From Polynucleobacter meluiroseus (GTDB lineage Bacteria; Verrucomicrobiota; Verrucomicrobiia; Opitutales; UBA953), in the NCBI GenBank assembly GCA_943323725.2, contig CALPIW020000024.1, forward strand, positions 1-12,267: a DNA stretch of 12,267 nt, read 5' to 3'. The notes beneath the pieces were generated by a model. It was not told where the DNA came from and did not search any database. It saw only the letters and a list, made by a program, of their open reading frames with translations. The translations under genes were made by a program, and so were the position numbers. Below, in pieces: positions 7,695-12,267 of the stretch (positions are counted from its first letter, which is position 1; every line of letters starts with the position of its first letter).

Positions 7695-7852
7695 GCCGGA
7701 GGATGGAAGGGGAGGGGCGCAGGGGTCAAGACACGGCGGCGCCGGCCCGGGCGCGGCGGCGGATTTATCGGGAAATATGCCCGTGGACGGCTCGCCTGCG
7801 GGATTGACCAGCCCCCGTCCCGTCCTACGTTGACCCTTCACCTTTTACTCAG
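7695..7852. promoter_or_regulatory. Divergent purU-leuC intergenic control region
   Basis: These 158 bases must hold the promoters of both divergent genes. Besides the TTGACC boxes, the region contains a very GC-rich block with the palindrome GCCCGGGC (7745-7752). A small AT-rich inverted repeat, CGGG-AAATATG-CCCG, follows at about 7769-7783. No leader peptide with a run of leucine codons and no T-box-like structure was seen, so there is no sign of leucine attenuation. Confidence 0.5.
7804..7831 (+). promoter_or_regulatory. Candidate leuC promoter
   Basis: TTGACC (7804-7809) is a five-of-six match to the sigma-70 -35 box. It is followed after a 16-base spacer by TACGTT (7826-7831), a weak -10 matching three of six positions. 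Transcription would start near 7838, giving a short leader of about 14 bases before the leuC ATG. The -35 is good and the -10 poor, so the call is tentative. TTGACC recurs at 7830-7835 and, on the minus strand, at 7729-7724. Confidence 0.33.
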
Positions 7853-9259
7853 ATGGCCAAGACCCTGTTCCAGAAAGTTTGGGAAGCGCATACGGTGCGC
7901 AAGCTGCCTAACGGGCAGACCCAATTGTTCATCGGCACGCACCTCATCCACGAGGTGACGAGCCCCCAGGCCTTCGGCATGCTCCGGGACCTCGGCCTCA
8001 AGGTGAAGTATCCGCAGCGGACCTTCGCCACGGTCGACCACATCGTCCCGACCAACGAGCTCAAGGAGCCTTACTCCGACCCGATCGCCCAGGAGATGAT
8101 CGAGGCCCTCCGTAAGAACACCAAGGACTACGGCATCCGCTTCTTCGACACCACGACCGGCACCCAGGGCATCGTCCACATGGTCGGACCGGAGCAGGGC
8201 ATCACCCAGCCCGGCACCACGATCGCCTGCGGCGACTCCCACACCGCCACCCACGGCGCGTTCGGCGCGATCGCCTTCGGCATCGGCACCACGCAGGTCC
8301 GCGACGTCCTCGCGACCCAGACCCTCGCCCTCAGCCCCCTCAAGGTCCGTCGCATCGAAGTGAACGGCAAGCTCGCCCCGGGCGTCTACGCCAAGGACGT
8401 CATCCTGCACATCATCCGCGTCCTCGGCGTCAACGGCGGCATCGGCTACGCTTATGAATACGCCGGCACGACCTTCGACGGCTTCTCCCTCGAGGAACGC
8501 ATGACGGTCTGCAACATGTCCATCGAAGGCGGCGCCCGCTGCGGTTACGTCAATCCGGACCAGAAGACTTTCGACTACATCAAGGGCAAGCCCTACGCCC
8601 CGAAGGCCGCCGATTGGGATGCCGCCGTGGCTCGCTGGGCTTCCTTCGCTTCCGACGCCGGTTGCCAGTACGACGACATCAAGGTCTTCAAGGCCGAGGA
8701 CATTCGCCCGACCGTCACTTGGGGCATCACCCCGGGTCAGGCCGTGTTCATCGACGAGAAGATGCCGGCGCTCGAGACCCTCAACGCCGCCGACCGCCAG
8801 ACCGCCGAAGACGCCTACGCCCACATGAAGCTGGCGCCGAACACCCCGATCAAGGGCACCAAGGTCGATGTCTGCTTCCTCGGCTCCTGCACCAACGGCC
8901 GCATCTCCGACCTTCGCGAAGTCGCCAAGTACCTGAAGGGCCGCAAGGTCAGCCCGAGCGTCAAGGCGATCGTCGTCCCGGGCTCGCAGCTCACCGCCAT
9001 CCAGGCCGTCCATGAAGGCCTCGACAAGATCTACATCGAAGCCGGCTTCGAATGGCGCGGCGCGGGCTGCTCCATGTGTCTCGCGATGAATCCCGACAAG
9101 CTTGTCGGGGACCAGCTCTGCGCCAGCTCCTCGAATCGTAACTTCAAGGGCCGTCAGGGTTCCCAGACCGGTCGTACCGTGCTCATGAGCCCGCTCATGG
9201 TCGCCGCCGCCGCCATCACCGGCCAGGTCACCGACGCCCGCGAAGTCTTCAAGGTCTGA
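7853..9259 (+). CDS. leuC: 3-isopropylmalate dehydratase large subunit
   Basis: LeuC with LeuD forms isopropylmalate isomerase, converting 2-isopropylmalate to 3-isopropylmalate in leucine synthesis. The 468-residue product has the full family length. The three cluster-ligand cysteines of this aconitase family are visible: C346 in FLGSCTNGR, and C406 and C409 in GAGCSMCLAMNPDK. Other conserved stretches are ATVDHIVPT, IACGDSHTATHGAFG and GIGTTQV. The N-terminal TLFQKVWEAHTV is typical of bacterial LeuC and argues against aconitase or a homoaconitase paralogue. The ATG at 7853 is the natural start. It has no Shine-Dalgarno; the leader CTTCACCTTTTACTCAG is pyrimidine-rich. The stop TGA overlaps the ATG of a small ORF by one base (TGATG), and leuD follows. 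No leuA or leuB lies in the window. Confidence 0.97.
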   Translation: MAKTLFQKVWEAHTVRKLPNGQTQLFIGTHLIHEVTSPQAFGMLRDLGLKVKYPQRTFATVDHIVPTNELKEPYSDPIAQEMIEALRKNTKDYGIRFFDTTTGTQGIVHMVGPEQGITQPGTTIACGDSHTATHGAFGAIAFGIGTTQVRDVLATQTLALSPLKVRRIEVNGKLAPGVYAKDVILHIIRVLGVNGGIGYAYEYAGTTFDGFSLEERMTVCNMSIEGGARCGYVNPDQKTFDYIKGKPYAPKAADWDAAVARWASFASDAGCQYDDIKVFKAEDIRPTVTWGITPGQAVFIDEKMPALETLNAADRQTAEDAYAHMKLAPNTPIKGTKVDVCFLGSCTNGRISDLREVAKYLKGRKVSPSVKAIVVPGSQLTAIQAVHEGLDKIYIEAGFEWRGAGCSMCLAMNPDKLVGDQLCASSSNRNFKGRQGSQTGRTVLMSPLMVAAAAITGQVTDAREVFKV

Positions 9260-9549
9260 TGTCCGTCTCCGCGCCAGTCGACCGCGTGCTCGAACGTATC
9301 GCCCAAGGCGACGACGTCGCCGCGGCCTGCTCGGCCGAAGGCCTCGCCTGTCAGCGTGACGTGAGCGTCGACGCCCATTACGACGGCAAGCCCGTCTGCA
9401 CCGTGACCCTGCCGTGGGTCGTGGAAGGCCACGCTCTCCTGCTGGCCGACGAGACCGTCGCCGCCTCCGTCGCGGCAGAACGTCTCGCCTCCCTGGCTTC
9501 CGCCCTCGCGATGCCCGTCTGTGTCATCCGTCGACCCGTCGCCGCCTAA
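9259..9549 (+). CDS. Small unrecognised protein between leuC and leuD
   Basis: I do not recognise this 96-residue protein. Its ATG shares one base with the leuC stop (TGATG), and leuD starts 16 bases after its stop, so it sits inside the leuCD transcription unit. Its codons almost all end in C or G, as in the flanking genes, which supports real coding. The N-terminal third (DRVLERIAQGDDVAAACSAEGL) looks helical. A middle section (DVSVDAHYDGKPVCTVTLPWVVEGHALLLADE) looks like beta strands. A helical Ala-rich stretch and a strand (MPVCVIRRPV) end the protein. It has four cysteines (24, 31, 47, 88), no signal peptide and no membrane segment. AAGG four bases before the ATG is the nearest thing to a Shine-Dalgarno in the window. 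The context suggests a role tied to the isomerase, but no function can be assigned. Confidence 0.7.
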   Translation: MSVSAPVDRVLERIAQGDDVAAACSAEGLACQRDVSVDAHYDGKPVCTVTLPWVVEGHALLLADETVAASVAAERLASLASALAMPVCVIRRPVAA

Positions 9550-9565
9550 CCTCTTCCGATCCGCC

Positions 9566-10186
9566 ATGTCCCTCGCCAAAATCACCCAGGTCAAAGCCCT
9601 CGCCCTCGCCGTTCCCGGCGACGACATCGACACCGACCGCATCATCCCTGCGCGCTTCCTCCGCTGCGTGACCTTCGACGGTCTCGGCGAGCACGCCTTC
9701 CGCGACGAGCGCACCGGTCCCGACGGCAAGGAGCGCCCGCACCCGATGAACTCGGCCCAGGCCGCCCGCATCGCCGCCGCCAAGCAGGGCGTCATGGTCG
9801 TCGGCTTCAACTTCGGTTGCGGCAGCTCCCGTGAGCACGCCCCGCAGTCCCTCTGGCGTTACGGCTTCACCGCCTTCGTCGGTGGCAGCTTCGCCGAGAT
9901 CTTCTTCGGCAACTCCACGACCCTCGGCGTGCCTTGCCTGACCCTCTCCAAGGAAGACCTCGCCGAGTGCGACGCCTTCGTCCGCGCCAATCCGGACGTC
10001 GAAGTCACCGTCGACGTCGAAAAGTTGACCGTCTCCGCCGGAGCCAAGACCTGGAAGGCCGGTATCGCTGCTTCCGCCCGCGACGGCCTCGTCAACGGCA
10101 AGTGGGATCCCATCGCCGATCTGCTCGAAGGCACGGACGCCGTGGCCAAGACCGCTGGCGGTCTCGCTTACGTCGCCGGCAAGTAA
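9566..10186 (+). CDS. leuD: 3-isopropylmalate dehydratase small subunit
   Basis: LeuD is the swivel-domain partner of LeuC in isopropylmalate isomerase. The 206-residue product has the usual length. Family motifs in order are: GDDIDTDRIIPARFL near the N-terminus, the substrate-loop signature NFGCGSSREHAPQSL, then GFTAFVGGSFAEIFFGNS and LGVPCLTL. The ATG at 9566 gives the normal short lead into DIDTDRI; an in-frame start at 9521 would overlap the preceding small ORF and add 15 non-homologous residues. It is the third gene of the leuC operon and is followed by a strong symmetrical terminator at 10203-10237. The leader CCTCTTCCGATCCGCC has no Shine-Dalgarno. Confidence 0.97.
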   Translation: MSLAKITQVKALALAVPGDDIDTDRIIPARFLRCVTFDGLGEHAFRDERTGPDGKERPHPMNSAQAARIAAAKQGVMVVGFNFGCGSSREHAPQSLWRYGFTAFVGGSFAEIFFGNSTTLGVPCLTLSKEDLAECDAFVRANPDVEVTVDVEKLTVSAGAKTWKAGIAASARDGLVNGKWDPIADLLEGTDAVAKTAGGLAYVAGK

Positions 10187-10202
10187 GTCGACGACTCAGC
10201 CA

Positions 10203-10237
10203 AAGCAAAAGGCCGCCTGTTGGGCGGCCTTTTGCTT
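10203..10237. terminator. Bidirectional intrinsic terminator between leuD and the GYF_2-TM2 gene
   Basis: AAGCAAAAGGCCGCC (10203-10217) and GGCGGCCTTTTGCTT (10223-10237) are perfect 15-base inverted arms around a TGTTG loop. The GC core is flanked by A4 on the left and T4 on the right, so it can end transcription from both sides. It lies 16 bases after leuD and 17 bases beyond the stop of the convergent gene. Confidence 0.9.
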
Positions 10238-10254
10238 GGGCGGGTCAGCGCGGC

Positions 10255-10737
10255 TTACTTGAAGCGGACGCCGTTGGCGTCCTGCGTGACCGTGCAGGCT
10301 TCGATGATGTTCCAGATCCATAGGGCAGCGTAAAGAACCAGTCCGATTCCACACGTCATGATGGCGATGATCGGTATGCCGACGATGCAAGCGACGAGCT
10401 GAATGACGGCCCTATTCGTATATCCCGCGTAGAAATTGTGGATACCAAGTTCTCCGAGGAAGATCGCCAGTAGAACGTAGGCGACACGATCCTTCGCCGC
10501 CGGGTGATGCTGGCTCGGGGTGCTGTGATACTGGGGGGCGGCCGGAGCCGAATAGGGCGTGGGCGGCGGCACCGGCAGGCCGGCGGCGAGCTGGGTCTGC
10601 TGGAGCGGGGTCCAATTGGCCATGCCGTTGGTCCACACCAGCGTGTCGATGGAGATCGTGCGGTTGGCAATCAGGCTGAGCATGGTGGCCTCGTCGACCG
10701 GTCCGATGCGATTGCCGCTTTGTTCGTAATACCACAT
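10255..10737 (-). CDS. GYF_2-TM2 domain membrane protein
   Basis: The 160-residue product has two recognisable modules. Residues 1 to about 55 form a GYF_2 domain, with WYYEQSGNRIGPVDE at the start and DTLVWTNGMANWTPL at the end, a putative peptide-binding module. A Pro/Ala/Ser/Gln-rich linker follows. Then comes a TM2 domain with two membrane helices: LLAIFLGELGIHNFYAGYTNRAV carries the G-x(2)-G-x-H-x-FY-x-G signature, and the second helix ends in WNIIEACTV. DANGVRFK at the end matches the usual TM2 tail. The protein is probably inner-membrane with the GYF_2 part in the cytoplasm; its function is unknown. The ATG at 10737 starts the GYF_2 domain; the frame stays open upstream to 10989 but that part is antisense-like sequence in sucD. 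Third positions have visibly more A/T than in neighbouring genes. It lies between two terminators, with about 33 bases between the upstream T run and its start. Confidence 0.85.
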   Translation of the reverse strand: MWYYEQSGNRIGPVDEATMLSLIANRTISIDTLVWTNGMANWTPLQQTQLAAGLPVPPPTPYSAPAAPQYHSTPSQHHPAAKDRVAYVLLAIFLGELGIHNFYAGYTNRAVIQLVACIVGIPIIAIMTCGIGLVLYAALWIWNIIEACTVTQDANGVRFK

Positions 10738-10770
10738 GCGATGATTTCTGCCTGCTGACTGATCCCCTGT

Positions 10771-10803
10771 AAAAACAAAAGAGGCCCGTCGCCGGGCCTC
10801 TTT
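10771..10803 (-). terminator. Intrinsic terminator of the sucC-sucD operon
   Basis: AAAGAGGCCCG (10778-10788) and CGGGCCTCTTT (10793-10803) form a perfect 11-bp stem with a TCGC loop. On the minus strand the stem is followed by TGTTTTT, giving a strong rho-independent terminator 19 bases after the sucD stop. Confidence 0.9.
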
Positions 10804-10822
10804 GAGGTGAACTTGAAGGTTT

Positions 10823-11728
10823 TCAGCCCTTCCAGATGCGGAGGAGGGCGTCGGCCATGTCGGACGGCGTGGCCGCGACAGAGATGCCGCACTCCTGGAA
10901 GATCTTGATCTTCGCGGCGGCGGTATCTTCGGCTCCGCCGATGACGGCGCCGGCGTGGCCCATGCGACGTCCGGCCGGAGCGGTGGCACCGGCGATGAAG
11001 CCCGCGACAGGCTTCTTGCAGTGCTGCTTGATCCAGCGGGCGGCTTCGACTTCGGCGTTACCGCCGATTTCGCCGATCATGATGATGGCTTCGGTCTCCG
11101 GGTCGTCGTTGAAGAGCTTGATGACGTCGAGGTGCGAGGTGCCGTTGACGGGGTCGCCGCCGATGCCGACGCAGGTCGACTGGCCCTTGCCGCGGCAGGT
11201 GAGCTGCCAGACGGCTTCGTAGGTCAGGGTGCCGGAGCGGGAGACCACGCCGACGTTGCCGCGCTTGTGGATGTAGCCCGGGGCGATGCCGATGCGGCAG
11301 CCGCCGGAGGACTTGTCGCCGCGACCAGGGGTCACGAGGCCGGGGCAGTTCGGGCCGATGAGGCGGGTGCGACGACCGGCCATGGCGCGCTTGGCGCGGA
11401 CCATGTCACGGACCGGGATGCCTTCCGTGATGGCCACGGCGAGGTCGAGGTCGGCGTCGAAGCATTCCAGGATGGCGTCGGCCGCGAAGGGCGGGGGGAC
11501 GAAGATCGCGGAGACCGTGGCGCCGGTCTGCTTGGCGGCTTCGGCGACGGTGTTGAAGATCGGGACCTTCTTGCCGGCGTGTTCGAAGACCTGGCCGCCT
11601 TTGCCCGGGGTGACGCCGGCGACGACCTGCGAGCCGTAGTCGAGCGAGAGGCGGGCGTGGCGCGCGCCGAAATCGCCCGTGATGCCTTGGACGAGGATGC
11701 GGGTGTCTTCTTTGACGAGGATGGACAT
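10823..11728 (-). CDS. sucD: Succinate-CoA ligase (ADP/GDP-forming) alpha subunit
   Basis: The alpha subunit of succinyl-CoA synthetase binds CoA and carries the phosphohistidine in the TCA-cycle step from succinyl-CoA to succinate, making ATP or GTP. The 301-residue product has the normal length. The CoA-binding Rossmann part begins with LVQGITGDFGARHA and GVTPGKGG. Conserved stretches follow: IGPNCPGLVTPG, VSRSGTLTYE, GIGGDPVNGTSHLD and IGEIGGNAEVEAA. The active-site histidine is H258 in RMGHAGAVIGG. It lies 19 bases downstream of sucC, so the two form an operon, and a strong terminator follows. No Shine-Dalgarno precedes the ATG (leader CCCCTTACCGCACACTCTC). Confidence 0.97.
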   Translation of the reverse strand: MSILVKEDTRILVQGITGDFGARHARLSLDYGSQVVAGVTPGKGGQVFEHAGKKVPIFNTVAEAAKQTGATVSAIFVPPPFAADAILECFDADLDLAVAITEGIPVRDMVRAKRAMAGRRTRLIGPNCPGLVTPGRGDKSSGGCRIGIAPGYIHKRGNVGVVSRSGTLTYEAVWQLTCRGKGQSTCVGIGGDPVNGTSHLDVIKLFNDDPETEAIIMIGEIGGNAEVEAARWIKQHCKKPVAGFIAGATAPAGRRMGHAGAVIGGAEDTAAAKIKIFQECGISVAATPSDMADALLRIWKG

Positions 11729-11747
11729 GAGAGTGTGCGGTAAGGGG

Positions 11748-12267
11748 TTACTTGTTGTTGACCAACTTCACGATCTTCTGGGCCGCGTCGGCCATCGAGT
11801 CGCCCGACACGATCGTCAGGCCCGAAGCGGCGAGGGTGGCCTTGCCGGCTTCGACGTTGTTGCCTTCGAGGCGGACCACGAGGGGCAGCTTGAGGCCGGT
11901 CTCCTTGACCGCTTCGATGATGCCGGTCGCGATCACGTTGCAGTCCATGATGCCGCCGAAGATGTTCACCAGGATGCCCTTCACGTTGGCGTCGCCCAGG
12001 ATGATCTTGAAGGCCGCCGTGACCTGATCCTTCGTCGCGCCGCCGCCGACGTCGAGGAAGTTGGCCGGGCTGCCGCCGAAGTGCTGGATGATGTCCATCG
12101 TGGACATCGCGAGGCCGGCGCCGTTGACGAGGCAGGCGATGTTACCGTCGAGGGCGATGTAGGAGAGGCCGAACTTCGAGGCCTCGATCTCCTTGGCGTC
12201 TTCCTCGTTGAGGTCGCGGAGGGCGACCACGTCGGGATGACGGAAGAGGGCGTTGTCGTCGAACGAC
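11748..12267 (-). CDS. sucC: Succinate-CoA ligase beta subunit, C-terminal part (5' end outside window)
   Basis: The frame is open to the window edge and shows about 172 C-terminal residues of SucC, which is normally near 390. This is the ligase half that pairs with the alpha subunit. Visible landmarks are FDDNALFRHPDVVALRDL at the window edge, SYIALDGNIACLVNGAGLAM, the FLDVGGGATKDQV stretch, LVNIFGGI, and VVRLEGNN near the end. All are typical SucC. After NIFGGI the usual R-C-D-x-I-A reads D-C-N-V-I-A, a variation of a normally well conserved segment. A GTG at 12230 is an internal codon, not the start. sucD follows 19 bases after the stop. Confidence 0.95.
   Translation of the reverse strand, partial: SFDDNALFRHPDVVALRDLNEEDAKEIEASKFGLSYIALDGNIACLVNGAGLAMSTMDIIQHFGGSPANFLDVGGGATKDQVTAAFKIILGDANVKGILVNIFGGIMDCNVIATGIIEAVKETGLKLPLVVRLEGNNVEAGKATLAASGLTIVSGDSMADAAQKIVKLVNNK

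Noticed and set aside
7695..7841. N-terminal extension of PurU by 49 residues
   Set aside because: The extension is Pro/Gly-rich and non-homologous, and it would consume the divergent promoter region. The ACT domain begins right at the 7694 start.
5328..7958. 876-codon open frame on the plus strand
   Set aside because: It lies antisense to the M60 gene and purU, both with clear catalytic motifs. Its Gly/Arg/Asp/Val-rich, low-complexity translation is what a GC-rich gene's opposite strand gives.
7838..9013. 391-codon open frame on the minus strand
   Set aside because: It is the antisense of leuC, with the same biased composition and no recognisable domain.
10738..10989. N-terminal extension of the GYF_2-TM2 protein
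   Set aside because: It would run through the sucCD terminator and into the end of sucD. The GYF_2 domain starts at residue 1 of the shorter version.
10955..11743. 262-codon open frame on the plus strand
   Set aside because: It is the antisense of sucD; sucD is certain from its active-site motif.
1..12267. CRISPR arrays, insertion sequences, prophage or tRNA genes
   Set aside because: I looked for direct repeats with spacers, transposase motifs and cloverleaf-like segments and saw none. The short gaps leave little room for them.

Overview
This is a high-GC, densely coded bacterial chromosome segment with ten protein genes (eight complete, two cut by the window ends) and short intergenic gaps. 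Protein signatures and layout fit a Gram-negative chemoheterotroph. The set of genes (a separately encoded phosphotransacetylase and BioD/DRTGG partner, an M60-like secreted protease, a GYF_2-TM2 protein, sucC-sucD) and the style of the sequence suggest Verrucomicrobiota, perhaps an Opitutae-like lineage. That placement is inference from protein resemblance, not from a marker gene. No rRNA, tRNA, mobile element, CRISPR array or phage gene was seen, and no gap exceeds about 160 bases.

Layout. (1) 1-3025, plus strand: the end of a DUF2339-like polytopic membrane protein, followed after 7 bases by an amidohydrolase-2 type metal hydrolase. (2) 3030-5233, minus strand: a two-gene operon in which the catalytic phosphotransacetylase domain (pta) comes first and a separate BioD-like/DRTGG protein follows 2 bases later. 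Together they equal one long E. coli-type Pta, split and in reversed order. (3) 5334-7694, minus strand: purU (formyl-THF deformylase), then a secreted M60-like zinc metallopeptidase. (4) 7853-10186, plus strand: leuC, a small unrecognised ORF whose start overlaps the leuC stop codon, and leuD. leuC is divergent from purU across a 158-base control region. A symmetrical bidirectional terminator follows leuD. (5) 10255-12267, minus strand: sucC (partial) and sucD, closed by a strong intrinsic terminator, then a small GYF_2-TM2 membrane protein gene lying between the two terminators.

The genes serve mostly central metabolism: acetyl-CoA/acetyl-phosphate interconversion (pta), one-carbon balance (purU), leucine synthesis (leuCD) and the TCA cycle (sucCD). 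Accessory functions are the secreted peptidase and the two membrane proteins. Nearly every start codon lacks a Shine-Dalgarno sequence and most are preceded by pyrimidine-rich leaders, a consistent feature of this window.

I see no dramatic new multi-gene system. The most distinctive points are the leuC-ORF-leuD insertion, the inverted split Pta with a degenerate DRTGG motif, the pyrimidine-rich start regions, and the terminator-bracketed GYF_2-TM2 gene.
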